Part shown: positions 51,306 to 60,313 of the stretch, in pieces | Layout of the letters: each line of letters begins with the position of its first letter | Numbering within the stretch: position 1 is the first letter of the stretch | NCBI GenBank assembly: GCA_018820855.1 | Contig: JAHJNL010000028.1 | Location: 84,962 to 148,961 of the forward strand | DNA from: Pseudomonadota bacterium | GTDB taxonomy: Bacteria; Desulfobacterota; Desulfobulbia; Desulfobulbales; Desulfocapsaceae | Direction of reading: 5' to 3' | DNA: 64,000 bases | The notes under the pieces: generated by a model | Databases searched by the model: none | The model's input: only the letters and a program-made list of their open reading frames with translations | What the model was told of the DNA's origin: nothing | Translations under genes and position numbers: made by a program

Positions 51306-51431
51306 AACCGACAAGTCGGTTGCTGAATCCTGCAGTTGCAGCCTCTATGTTATTTATGGTACTAACCTGAATCGCATGGCTCAATCGAAGTTCCACTATT
51401 TATTTAAAGCGAATAGCTAAAGGATAGAAAA

Positions 51432-52376
51432 TTGGACGTTTCTGTTGTTATTCCTCTGTTAAATGAGGAAAAAAATATACCCATCCTCTATAATGAACTG
51501 ATTCAAACTTTTGATAAAACCGAAGTTGAATATGAGTTGATATTTGTAGATGACGGAAGTAGTGATTCCAGTCTGGATATCCTGGAGAAGTTACAGCAGA
51601 ACGATTCTCATATCTGTGTGATCTCTCTCAGAAAAAACTTTGGGCAGACTGCAGCTATGAGTGCCGGATTTGATATGGCAAATGGTGAAGTTATTATTGC
51701 CATGGATGCTGATCTGCAAAATGATCCTGCCGATATCCCCATGCTCCTTGCAAAGATAGCTGAAGGGGCTGATCTGGTCACTGGTTGGAGATACAATCGA
51801 CAAGATCCCTTTCTGAGCAGGAAATTGCCCTCCAAAATTGCCAACAGAATTATTTCCCTTGCAACCGGCGTTCATCTGCACGATTACGGCTGTACCTTAA
51901 AGGCTTTTAGGTCTGATGTGATTAAGACCATTAAATTATATGGTGAGATGCATCGCTTCATTCCTGCTATTGCCAGTGCCATGGGTGTTACCATTGCAGA
52001 GGTAAAAGTTAATCACCGTTCGCGAAGATTCGGCACATCAAAATATGGTATTTCTCGAACATTACGGGTGATTTTGGATCTTATCACTGTAAAGTTCTTA
52101 TTAAATTATGCTACCCGACCGATACACGTATTTGGGACGATTGGGTTTATTTCCGGTTCTGTGGGGGCGCTGCTTGCCCTTCTTTTGACCATTCAACGTC
52201 AATTTTACGGAATGCCTCTCTCAGACCGTCCACTTTTGCTGTTAGCTGTTTTGTTGATTTTTGTCGGAGTACAATTTGTGACCATAGGCCTTGTCGCTGA
52301 AATGCTGGCCAGGACTTATCACGAGTCCCAGGATAAACCGACCTATTATGTTCGTAAAATAATTGGCAGGGAGTAA
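51432..52376 (+). CDS. family 2 glycosyltransferase, GtrB/ArnC-like polyprenyl-phosphate glycosyltransferase
   Basis: A 314-residue GT2 protein. VSVVIPLLNEEKNI starts the GT-A fold, MDADLQNDP (91-99) binds the metal, and HRFIPAIASAMG plus VKVNHRSRRFGTSKYG (near residue 200) are the GtrB/ArnC signature. Two helices lie at about 228-290 and the tail ends DKPTYYVRKIIG. The enzyme links a sugar to undecaprenyl phosphate on the cytoplasmic side. It is a paralogue of the 5411 enzyme, with an almost identical C-terminal tail pattern. The start is TTG 51432, with AAAGGA at about 51418. Likely user: the GT-C protein at 54013, which needs such a donor. Confidence 0.9.
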   Translation: MDVSVVIPLLNEEKNIPILYNELIQTFDKTEVEYELIFVDDGSSDSSLDILEKLQQNDSHICVISLRKNFGQTAAMSAGFDMANGEVIIAMDADLQNDPADIPMLLAKIAEGADLVTGWRYNRQDPFLSRKLPSKIANRIISLATGVHLHDYGCTLKAFRSDVIKTIKLYGEMHRFIPAIASAMGVTIAEVKVNHRSRRFGTSKYGISRTLRVILDLITVKFLLNYATRPIHVFGTIGFISGSVGALLALLLTIQRQFYGMPLSDRPLLLLAVLLIFVGVQFVTIGLVAEMLARTYHESQDKPTYYVRKIIGRE

Positions 52377-52381
52377 GAGCC

Positions 52382-53215
52382 TTGATTGACACAGTATCTC
52401 TTCGAGTAAAATGGGTTGATTCATTTCACACACCTATTGCGTTTATATTGTGCGCTTTTCTTATTGTGTTGTGGAACGGAATTGTTTCGGCCAAAGCAAA
52501 TGAACAAGTAATTGAGGACAGGGAGATAAATCTTGTCTGGTCGGCAAATCATGGTCAGGGTGAGCAGGTATTTTTCAGCAATTATAAAGAGCATAACTGG
52601 AGTATACCTGTCCAGATCAGTGACAGTGAAGAGTTCCTTTTTCAACCTGTGAGCAGTGTTGGTAATGATGGCAAAATCTGGGTTGTGTGGACAGGTATGC
52701 AGAAGAAAAAAGCTTTGCTGCACTTTTCTGTTTACGAGGCATCTTACTGGACAAAACCACAGCAGATTGATACAGGGATGGATGATAATCGTGCCGCTAC
52801 GCTTATTGTAGATGCGAATAACACTCCATGGATAGCCTGGACTGCCGCTGAGGAGAGTTACTCTGATGTGTTCTGGTCCAGATGGAATGGGAAGATTTGG
52901 GATTCCCCGCTGAAGGCACATGGCGACAACAGCGTACCTGATATCCACCCTGCACTCGCCATTGATGAGTCCGGACAGATCATTCTTTCCTGGCAGACCT
53001 ATGCCGATGGAAAATATATGACGGTTTCGCAACGATGGGATGGACAGCAGTGGCAAGAGCTTCCTCATGTGTCTGCAGAGAATATTCGTAAGGAAAAGAA
53101 GAAGAAATCAGAGGAGCTGCCGGAGATTCCTGCATTTATAACGGAGCGCTATAAGGCGAAGATTTTTATTAAAGATACTATTGGGGCTGGGGCTGTTCCC
53201 CTTTCTCAATTTTAA
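52382..53215 (+). CDS. exported BNR/beta-propeller-like protein of unknown function
   Basis: A 277-residue protein with a signal anchor or signal peptide (FHTPIAFILCAFLIVLWNGIVSAKA, about 14-40). The mature part shows four similar strands-and-turn units: INLVWSANHG, IWVVWTGMQ, PWIAWTAAEES, IILSWQTYADG, each followed by a W-x-x-P-x-x-I/L segment (NWSIPVQIS, YWTKPQQID, IWDSPLKAH). This looks like BNR/sialidase-type propeller blades, too few for a full six-bladed propeller. The C-terminal tail is charged (KEKKKKSEE). TTG 52382 has AGGGAG at about 52369. It precedes the SGNH hydrolase by 17 bp and may work with it outside the cytoplasm. Confidence 0.75.
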   Translation: MIDTVSLRVKWVDSFHTPIAFILCAFLIVLWNGIVSAKANEQVIEDREINLVWSANHGQGEQVFFSNYKEHNWSIPVQISDSEEFLFQPVSSVGNDGKIWVVWTGMQKKKALLHFSVYEASYWTKPQQIDTGMDDNRAATLIVDANNTPWIAWTAAEESYSDVFWSRWNGKIWDSPLKAHGDNSVPDIHPALAIDESGQIILSWQTYADGKYMTVSQRWDGQQWQELPHVSAENIRKEKKKKSEELPEIPAFITERYKAKIFIKDTIGAGAVPLSQF

Positions 53216-53232
53216 AACCTTTCATTGAGCTG

Positions 53233-53994
53233 ATGCAAGTTACAAAGCATATACTATCTGTTTGGATGTGGCAACTGTGTCTGGGGGTTGTGCTTCTCGT
53301 CTTTTTTCCGGCGATAGGTTTAAGTCAGACGAAAATCATTATTGGTTTTGGCGACAGTCTCACAGAGGGTTGCGGGAACGAGGTATCTACCTGCGGTGTA
53401 ACCTGTCGGCCGGGTGATGATTGTTATGACTATGAGCAGAGTCTGCAGTCGTTACTCACGCAACATTACTATGATTTCACAGTTAACAATTTTGGCCAAG
53501 GTGGGGAAACGACAGCAGATGCTTTAAGTGATCCGTACAGATTTGATTCCGTACTCAATAACCCTTGTAATGCAGATGCGGAATATATCCTTATTGTGGA
53601 AGGCACGAACGATCTGCTGCATGAGGCCGATGGTTTAGATGTGAAATTTAACCTCGGTGTTATGATTGATAAGAGTCGTGCCCGGGGGTTGATACCACTC
53701 CTGGCAACCATACCACCTGATCCGGACCATGATTATAAAAACATCCCCTTGATGAATCAGTATATTAGAGAGTTAGCCTCAGCCGAAGAAAAAGATGTTA
53801 TCCTTGTGGATCTGTATAGCGCCTTAGAACCTGATTGGTCTGTGTACACAGATCCCCGTGCCTGTTATAATGACCTGACGCATCCCAATAAATCTGGTTT
53901 TGATGCGATGGGTACTGTCTGGTATGAAACGTTATCTGAGCTGTTACCCGAAAAAAACATGTCCTGGCTTATGCTGCTTCTCGGCACACATTAA
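53233..53994 (+). CDS. exported SGNH/GDSL hydrolase
   Basis: A 253-residue protein. It has a signal peptide (WQLCLGVVLLVFFPAIGLSQ) and all four SGNH blocks: GFGDSLTEG (nucleophile S42), NFGQGGETT (Gly at about 90), GTNDLL (Asn at about 126) and DLTHPNKSG (D214, H217). Blocks I and V give the full catalytic triad. Several cysteines cluster in CGNEVSTCGVTCRPGDDC and may form disulfides. Family members remove or transfer acyl groups from glycans and lipids. The placement after the BNR-like gene and before the GT-C gene suggests glycan deacetylation in the periplasm. ATG 53233 starts 17 bp after the upstream stop. Confidence 0.88.
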   Translation: MQVTKHILSVWMWQLCLGVVLLVFFPAIGLSQTKIIIGFGDSLTEGCGNEVSTCGVTCRPGDDCYDYEQSLQSLLTQHYYDFTVNNFGQGGETTADALSDPYRFDSVLNNPCNADAEYILIVEGTNDLLHEADGLDVKFNLGVMIDKSRARGLIPLLATIPPDPDHDYKNIPLMNQYIRELASAEEKDVILVDLYSALEPDWSVYTDPRACYNDLTHPNKSGFDAMGTVWYETLSELLPEKNMSWLMLLLGTH

Positions 53995-54012
53995 TATTTC
54001 CCTTTTCCTGCC

Positions 54013-56796
54013 ATGACAATAAGGATGCGCCAGCGCTTGTTTTTGGGATTCATCCTCTTTTCTGCCGCATTACTTCTGTTAGCCGGTTCCTGGTTTAGCT
54101 ATACATCCACCTTTGATACCGGCACCGTCGGCCTGATGAGTGTCAACATCGTGCAGGGAGATCGGCCGCTTTTTTTTTATGGCCAGCCCTATTTCGGTGC
54201 CTTGGAGGCGTATCTTGCGGCACTGTTTATTACTGTCTTTGGGTTTTCTGAATTTACAGTAAGTTTGTCTCCTATCAGCTTTACTCTCGCCTGGATTGTT
54301 TTTTCCTATCTTCTCTTTTCCCGCATTCAGAACAGGACAGCAGGGCTGGTTGCTGCCGCCTGTACGGCTTTTCCGGGCTATTATGTGTTTTGGTATTCCA
54401 TTGCAACATATGGGGGATACTCGGCAATATTGTGTATAGGCACTGCCATGCTTTGGCTTTCCCTAAGGATATTACAGGAAAATAAGGAGAAAGCATCTCT
54501 TGTACTCCACAGTGTTTGTCTCGGTATCCTGATGGCACTCGGTATCTGGGTTCATGCCTTGACGTTCCCCTACATCGTCATTGCGACAGGAGTGTTGGGA
54601 GTCTTTGCAATCAAGGAACGGTTTCGTGTTGATATCGTTTGTTCACTGGGACTCGCTGTTCTTATAGCCCTTGCCGGATTCTTACCGTTTTATTTCGAAA
54701 CAGGATCTTTCCTGGGTGGGATATCAGAGCCTTCCCAGATCTCATGGACGGTCATAGGGAAAGCACTTTCCAATATTTTTTCCGTAAATATTTATGAACT
54801 GGTTGTCTGGAATTTTATCCATACTTTTGAAAACCCGTATGTCAGATCTCTGCTGGGTTATGGCAGTCTCACTATTCTTTTCTTTGCGCTTTTCCTTGCT
54901 CTTTATGCGCTGATATCAACAAAGGAAAGAGTTGTTAAGCTAGTCCCTTACCTTCTCCCTTTGTTCTATTGCTTCCTTTTCCTAATGATGTATGTGCAGC
55001 ATCATATGGCAACAATTAAGGCCCCCAGGTATGCCATCAATTTTTGGTGTATGTTCCTTTGCATGGTCTGGTCATTGGCTGTTGCCGGGCAGGCAAAACG
55101 AGGGTTGAAAAGAGTTTCTTCAGCACTGTTTGGTATTTGGATAGCATATCAGATTGCCGGAACTGTTTTGTTTATAATCGGTGGCAGTAACAATGCAGGG
55201 ATTGAGCAAAATTTAGCTCGCGATGTAGTAACGGCTGCACAGGAGAAGAATCTAACAAGCGTTGTTATCTATGGCAATTCTCTTTTTGGACTTAAGGGCC
55301 AGAAATTCAGTATGTATTCACAAAATAAGATAGTTTTCACCCATACCGAGACAGAACGCTATCAAGCCAATGCCCAGTTTACAGAAACAGATCGCAACAA
55401 AGGATATCTTACTAGTGAGCAGGAAAAATCATCTTTAACAAATACCCTGAAGGAGCTGGGGGTAACTTTCACAGTTGATAAAATACATAATTATTTTCTT
55501 TTCAGTAATCTGCAGATAACTCCGCAGGTTGTTATGCAGGCTATTCCAAATGAGGAAATACAACTCCTTTCCTTCGTGGGTGAAAAAAATGAAATAATTG
55601 GTGGACTGCTTGGCGATCGCAGTCAGGAGAACGACTCCGAACTCAATAGTATAGGTGGCAAATCCCTTGTTTTTGATACTGGCAAAAACAGAACTCTCTG
55701 TGGACTTTGGATGTTCACCTGTCAGGATCCTTCTGCAACCGAATGGCATCATCCTGGGCCGTATAAGGTCTCTGTCTCACAGGATGGTGACCATTATCAG
55801 GAAATTCATAGCTCATTACCCAATACGGGGAATGGATTCCATGCAGGGCCTCACATCTTCATCGGTGGCCCATGGGGAAAAGTGGAAACCATATTTCCTT
55901 CCGTGCTTGCCCGTTATGTCAAAATCACCTTTCCTGGAAAGATAGCTTCCTCAATAACTGAACTCTTCCTGTTTCAGACAAACGGTACATTGCGGCAGGA
56001 TTCCCCTGATGACATCCCAGCGTTAAAACAATTGATTGATGATCAGGGGCTTGATTTTGTTTTGGCTGATCGTTGGGTGAGCGCGAGGTTACGTGAGGTA
56101 TTTAAAGATGAGAGAAAGAAAGACATAGCCCTTCCCAGGTACAGTACAAAATATAAAAACAATCCGTTGCGCTATTTTGTTCGACCGGAACGGGGACAGG
56201 CCTTAGTGTGTGATATGGCTGTTGCTGATGAATGCGAGAAGGTGCTTATTCGGCAATATGGGAAATCTGTAATAGCCAATCGATTTGATTTGCGTAATTA
56301 TGCTCTTTTTACTCTTGCAGATGCAGAGGTCAGTCTTGCCTCCTCGAATCGTTCAGCACTTCTGTGGAATGGTCATTTCCCACTCCAGACAAAAGATATG
56401 GAATTGTTGGCACCCTGGTTCAATGTTCATGGATTGCCGGTGTGGAGAAAGGATTTCACTAAGACCAGCAACTTTTATCACGATTCCTGGACAAATGGAG
56501 AAGGAAAGCTGTTGAATCTCAATTACGTTATCCGGCAAGGACAGGACAGGGAATTAGTTCTTTATACTAATGGCTGGCGACCTGGTAATGAGATGGCCAG
56601 CCTGCAGTTAAGGCTAATCGCCAATGATGATATTTCTCTGAAGTTTAAACAACAGGTTGATAATACATATGTGTTTACTCTTCCTGAGACGCTTGTCAGG
56701 TTGGACAGCCTTGAAATACAATCAACAACCTTTGTTCCCTCTGGACAAGACTCAAGAGATCTCGGTATTGATGTTAAACGTATTGAAATTCAGTGA
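54013..56796 (+). CDS. large GT39-like GT-C glycosyltransferase with discoidin-like and C-terminal beta domains
   Basis: A 927-residue protein. Residues 1-395 are polytopic, with TSTFDTGTVGLMSVNIVQGDRPLFFYGQPYFGALEAYLAA (32-70), a classical GT39-like pattern (Asp in the first loop, FYGQ.Y.G.LEA). Residues about 540-655 look like an F5/8-type C (discoidin) domain: GPYKVSVSQDGDHYQEI, then a long loop and ARYVKITFPG. Residues about 780-927 form another beta-rich region that ends FVPSGQDSRDLGIDVKRIEI, which recalls the D.R.LGV end of the repeat modules in the ligase at 21104. So it is a membrane transferase with extra periplasmic glycan-binding-like modules. Its 3' end overlaps the convergent gene by 7 bp. 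Confidence 0.85.
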   Translation: MTIRMRQRLFLGFILFSAALLLLAGSWFSYTSTFDTGTVGLMSVNIVQGDRPLFFYGQPYFGALEAYLAALFITVFGFSEFTVSLSPISFTLAWIVFSYLLFSRIQNRTAGLVAAACTAFPGYYVFWYSIATYGGYSAILCIGTAMLWLSLRILQENKEKASLVLHSVCLGILMALGIWVHALTFPYIVIATGVLGVFAIKERFRVDIVCSLGLAVLIALAGFLPFYFETGSFLGGISEPSQISWTVIGKALSNIFSVNIYELVVWNFIHTFENPYVRSLLGYGSLTILFFALFLALYALISTKERVVKLVPYLLPLFYCFLFLMMYVQHHMATIKAPRYAINFWCMFLCMVWSLAVAGQAKRGLKRVSSALFGIWIAYQIAGTVLFIIGGSNNAGIEQNLARDVVTAAQEKNLTSVVIYGNSLFGLKGQKFSMYSQNKIVFTHTETERYQANAQFTETDRNKGYLTSEQEKSSLTNTLKELGVTFTVDKIHNYFLFSNLQITPQVVMQAIPNEEIQLLSFVGEKNEIIGGLLGDRSQENDSELNSIGGKSLVFDTGKNRTLCGLWMFTCQDPSATEWHHPGPYKVSVSQDGDHYQEIHSSLPNTGNGFHAGPHIFIGGPWGKVETIFPSVLARYVKITFPGKIASSITELFLFQTNGTLRQDSPDDIPALKQLIDDQGLDFVLADRWVSARLREVFKDERKKDIALPRYSTKYKNNPLRYFVRPERGQALVCDMAVADECEKVLIRQYGKSVIANRFDLRNYALFTLADAEVSLASSNRSALLWNGHFPLQTKDMELLAPWFNVHGLPVWRKDFTKTSNFYHDSWTNGEGKLLNLNYVIRQGQDRELVLYTNGWRPGNEMASLQLRLIANDDISLKFKQQVDNTYVFTLPETLVRLDSLEIQSTTFVPSGQDSRDLGIDVKRIEIQ

Positions 56797-59168
56797 TGAA
56801 GGTATGTTCCAAAACGTGACATCCACTCAGGTTGTATGCCATCGCTTCGCCATAGATTAAACTCATCAGAGAGTTTCTGGTAATCCGGGAAAAGTCTGAA
56901 TATATGCACCTGGCAGGTGCCGCTTATGCCGCTTACGACCAGTCTGGCCTGATAGGGCACAAAAGGTTTGCTAAACGTATACTCAATTCTTTGAATACCT
57001 TTGCTGACTTGAAATGACTGTCTTTGCTGACGGTACAATTCTCCTTTTGCATCTTCTAACTCAATCGCTATTGTCGATTCATCAACAAGTCCCTCAACTT
57101 CACATATTAGTTTGTAACTGCCGGCAGGCAGAGCCACCTCCCACATGGGAATTCTTTTTCCTGCGATAACTCTCCAGGAAGGGGAGGCTTCCAGATAGCG
57201 CACACGGCTGAGGGCGCTGAAATACTCTTTTTCGAGTTCATCAGGTATCTTTTTGGGAATAGATGGGGTGGCATCCTGGCCGCCACCAAAGAGAGTGAAG
57301 AGTTCTTTTTCTTTTTGGGTGGTGAGGATTGTCAACCAGATATCATTGTGAGGAACAGATATTTCCAAAGGAATGATATGCACTTCCTCTTCGGCTGTTG
57401 TTCGTCCTCCACTGACTCTCCATTCTTTTGGTTCCAGATCCACGAGTTTCTGCTGATGGGCCTCCATTTCTATGAGAGCGTTCGTTTCGCCAAAGTTAAT
57501 AGCAGCGTTTGTCGCATATGATCCGCTGCGAATTCCCAGGGTTGGAATGGGTTTTCCTGCCGGCAGAACAAGATATCTTTTGATGGTTTTTCCATGACCC
57601 TCTCCACGGATAGAGAGCATTCTCTCATTGCGAGGAAAAGCCGGTCCGTTAAGAAAAATCCAGTTTTTTCCTATTGGATTCGCAACCTGTGGCAGAGGAG
57701 CAACTTCAAGAGTGTTCCAAAATGACGAGTCCGGTCCCTTGGCGTGATGGGGGTGATTTCTAAACACTGAGTTTCCTGAGGGTTCCAGATACAAAGAACG
57801 TATAGGGCCGCTACGGTGGGTGTAAAAAGCCTCTCTGTCATAGATAGCGGACGGTAGATTTTGCTCAAAAATTGTATTGTCTTCAAGTCTCCAGAAGAAA
57901 TTCTCTCTCCAGCTGAGTTGTGCGAATTCGATAATCATCAATGCGATGATAAGGAGACTGCAGGTCTTTATTACTCTTGAATGTGATGTACGAAGAGTCG
58001 CGAACAGAGAACAGGTCACGACAATAAGCGGTAACTGTAAATAGGAAAAATGAAAGGGTTGAACCACATATTTCCCGCATAGGGCAATGCAGAGGGAAAA
58101 TAGCGGGAAGAGAGCCATTGCCAGAATAAAAATATTCTTTGTACAATCCGGATGCTGGAGGGAGTGGTGGCAGGCCAAATATTTTTTTCCGGCTAGGAGT
58201 AATCCTGCCAAGGAGGTAAGGCAAAGAGTGTAACCTAGTGAGGCTAAAATATAGAGACTGTTGTTTTTTAAGCCAAGAAATGCTCTTTCCAGCCATGGTT
58301 TGGCAAGAATCTCTGCAGGGACGTTGTAGTTTTTAATAAACTCGAAGTTAGCGAATATATTGGTAAGCGTCGTGCGAGGGTCCAATAATAAGTTAGGGGT
58401 AAAGATGGCTATGCCAACCATGGTACCAGCCGCTAATATCAAACATCTCTTTATAACTGATCGGTGGTTGTTATCCTGATGGAATTCGAAACAGAGCACC
58501 ATTGCTGGAACCATTCCAACTAAAAGACCGTTGTATTTGCAAGCAAATGCAGCTCCTACAGCCACGCCACTGGCAAACAGCCATGTTTTTTTGTGAACGC
58601 TGTCTCTATAAAAGAGAAGGAAGAGTAAACAGAGGGCTGTAAAGAGATCTACTCCAATATCTCCGGTAGCAAAGTGAGTTACTGTTATGGAGAGTGGCGC
58701 TATGGCCAGAAGGAACATTGCCAGCAGAGCGCTTCTTTTATCTTTAACCAGTCTGTAAACCAGCGTGTAGACAATGACCATAGTGATCAGACCATATACT
58801 ACACGGAGCAGGCGGGCGTAATAGTAGAGAGAAGAATGGTTCGGGATGTCGGGTCCAAAGAAGGAGAGCAGTGGCCGCAATAAATATTCATCAAGGTGGT
58901 TCAGACCATAGGGATAGCCATCATAAAAGAGACTGCCGTAGTAGCGGACATAGTCTCCATTGAGAAAGTTAAATAAGGCCAGGATCTGTTTTGCTTCATC
59001 AGGGTGAAAGATACTTCCCTGGTCACCCAGTCCCCGGAACAGGCCGGACATGCGTAAATACAGAGCTAACAGAAAAATGAGTGCACAAAGAAAAACAAAA
59101 GGAACTTTTTTGGGGTGAAATCCAGCCGAAGGGAATCGTGTACCTGATGAGTAAATTTTATTGTTCAT
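56790..59168 (-). CDS. PMT/ArnT-like GT-C glycosyltransferase (GT39) with soluble C-terminal domains
   Basis: A 792-residue protein on the minus strand. GSIFHPDEAKQILALFNFLNGDYVRYYGSLFYDGYPYG (51-88) has the HPDE motif (55-58) of the GT39 mannosyltransferase-like family, then about 11 helices to residue 400. The C-terminal 390 residues are soluble, including LYLEPSGNSVF and, near the end, PAGSYKLICEVEGLV and a beta-rich SKGIQRIEYTFSKPF segment. It probably moves a sugar from a polyprenyl-phosphate donor to a periplasmic acceptor. The DPM1-like GT2 encoded immediately upstream on the same strand would make the donor, which is the usual pairing. A likely AAGGA ribosome site precedes the start at 59168. 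Confidence 0.88.
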   Translation of the reverse strand: MNNKIYSSGTRFPSAGFHPKKVPFVFLCALIFLLALYLRMSGLFRGLGDQGSIFHPDEAKQILALFNFLNGDYVRYYGSLFYDGYPYGLNHLDEYLLRPLLSFFGPDIPNHSSLYYYARLLRVVYGLITMVIVYTLVYRLVKDKRSALLAMFLLAIAPLSITVTHFATGDIGVDLFTALCLLFLLFYRDSVHKKTWLFASGVAVGAAFACKYNGLLVGMVPAMVLCFEFHQDNNHRSVIKRCLILAAGTMVGIAIFTPNLLLDPRTTLTNIFANFEFIKNYNVPAEILAKPWLERAFLGLKNNSLYILASLGYTLCLTSLAGLLLAGKKYLACHHSLQHPDCTKNIFILAMALFPLFSLCIALCGKYVVQPFHFSYLQLPLIVVTCSLFATLRTSHSRVIKTCSLLIIALMIIEFAQLSWRENFFWRLEDNTIFEQNLPSAIYDREAFYTHRSGPIRSLYLEPSGNSVFRNHPHHAKGPDSSFWNTLEVAPLPQVANPIGKNWIFLNGPAFPRNERMLSIRGEGHGKTIKRYLVLPAGKPIPTLGIRSGSYATNAAINFGETNALIEMEAHQQKLVDLEPKEWRVSGGRTTAEEEVHIIPLEISVPHNDIWLTILTTQKEKELFTLFGGGQDATPSIPKKIPDELEKEYFSALSRVRYLEASPSWRVIAGKRIPMWEVALPAGSYKLICEVEGLVDESTIAIELEDAKGELYRQQRQSFQVSKGIQRIEYTFSKPFVPYQARLVVSGISGTCQVHIFRLFPDYQKLSDEFNLWRSDGIQPEWMSRFGTYLHH

Positions 59169-59255
59169 GAAGAGTTCCTTGGTGCGACACAGTTACTCCG
59201 GTATGTGAAAAATGTATAACTGCAGGCAGAATAGGCCTAGTACTCTCTTTTTGGT

Positions 59256-59278
59256 GGGACAGGATCTGATTCTGTCCC
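59256..59278. repeat. short GC-rich palindrome, REP-like candidate
   Basis: GGGACAG at 59256-59262 and CTGTCCC at 59272-59278 frame GATCTGATT; one G:U pair and two A:T pairs extend the stem to 10 bp with a 3-nt loop. It lies in the 123-bp gap between two minus-strand genes. No T-run follows on the minus strand. Such GGGACAG...CTGTCCC palindromes can be REP-type repeats, but only one copy is seen in this window. Confidence 0.5.
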
Positions 59279-59291
59279 TGGTCGACTAAGG

Positions 59292-60047
59292 CTATTTTGT
59301 ATCGAATGGATCAAAGTCAGCTTGGAAAGAATCTTGGTAGCTTGTAAAGATATTAAATTTGATGATGCTCCAGATAGCTGAGAATCCGTCCTTCCAGTTT
59401 ATTTTTTTTCCCTCTTCATAGGTGCGGCCAAAATAGGAAATGGGAACCTCGTAAATTCGGATGCCCTTGATTTTAGCGATTTTGGCTGTCATTTCCGGCT
59501 CTATGCCAAATCGGTTGGAAGTGAGAATCATGTTGCGGATAATATCTCCGCGGAATGCTTTGTAGCAGGTCTCCATGTCGGTCAGGTTGAGATTGGTAAA
59601 CATATTGGATAGAAATGTCAAAAAACGATTTCCCATAAAATGCCAGAAGTAAAGCACTCTGGATACCTCACCCTTAAAGCGGGAACCGTAAACCACATCA
59701 GCAAGTCCATTGACAATGGGGCGCAGAAGAACATCGTAATCTTTGGGGTCATATTCAAGGTCGGCATCCTGAATGAGAACCACATCTCCTGTCGTTTTTG
59801 CTATGCCTGTCTGAATTGCAGCTCCTTTTCCGGAATTTACCTGGTGTGAAAGTAAGGTGCAGTTATTTTTATGTTGAATTCTTTCTTCTAATACCTTTTT
59901 CGAATTGTCAGTGGAGTGATCATCTATGATCACTAATTCATAGGAACTGATGGATGTCAGTCCTTCCAATGTTTGTTCTACGAGATCTAAAATCGAATTA
60001 ATTGTTTTTTCTTCGTTATAAACCGGTACGACAATGCTGAGTTTCAT
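59292..60047 (-). CDS. DPM1-like family 2 glycosyltransferase
   Basis: A 251-residue GT2 of the dolichol-phosphate-mannose-synthase type without membrane helices. It begins [19 protein letters not shown], has DADLEYDP (94-101) and [10 protein letters not shown] (74-83), and the [14 protein letters not shown] and [22 protein letters not shown] blocks of the family. It transfers a sugar (mannose or glucose in most relatives) from a nucleotide donor to a polyprenyl phosphate. The PMT-like gene at 56790 lies directly downstream on the same strand and is the expected user. Start ATG at 60047 follows AGGTGT on the minus strand. A 266-bp A+T-rich stretch lies upstream. Confidence 0.93.
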   Translation of the reverse strand: MKLSIVVPVYNEEKTINSILDLVEQTLEGLTSISSYELVIIDDHSTDNSKKVLEERIQHKNNCTLLSHQVNSGKGAAIQTGIAKTTGDVVLIQDADLEYDPKDYDVLLRPIVNGLADVVYGSRFKGEVSRVLYFWHFMGNRFLTFLSNMFTNLNLTDMETCYKAFRGDIIRNMILTSNRFGIEPEMTAKIAKIKGIRIYEVPISYFGRTYEEGKKINWKDGFSAIWSIIKFNIFTSYQDSFQADFDPFDTK

Positions 60048-60313
60048 AGGACACCTAATTGAGTAATGGTCTGCCCGGTATTGGCAGAGAATTTTCTGCC
60101 AGGTTAATTGCTTATTTCTACGATCAGACGCTTATATGATCTGTTTTTTTTATTTCTTTGTCTTATGGATAACTAGAAAAGATTATTATATATAAAAAAA
60201 AAATACAAATTCTACCACAATGAACTGTGCCTTACAGGAATAATAATATTTTTTTAAGAAATGCTGTTTTGAAAAAACATTTAGTATCAGTAAGTTATGG
60301 GCATCTCGTGTCG
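60048..60313 (-). other. A+T-rich gap upstream of the GT2, with a possible -10 only
   Basis: No gene is seen. On the minus strand a TATAAT hexamer can be read at about 60184-60191, but no convincing -35 lies 16-18 bp upstream. Several A runs (about 60198-60206) are present. Nothing else is recognised. Confidence 0.5.
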
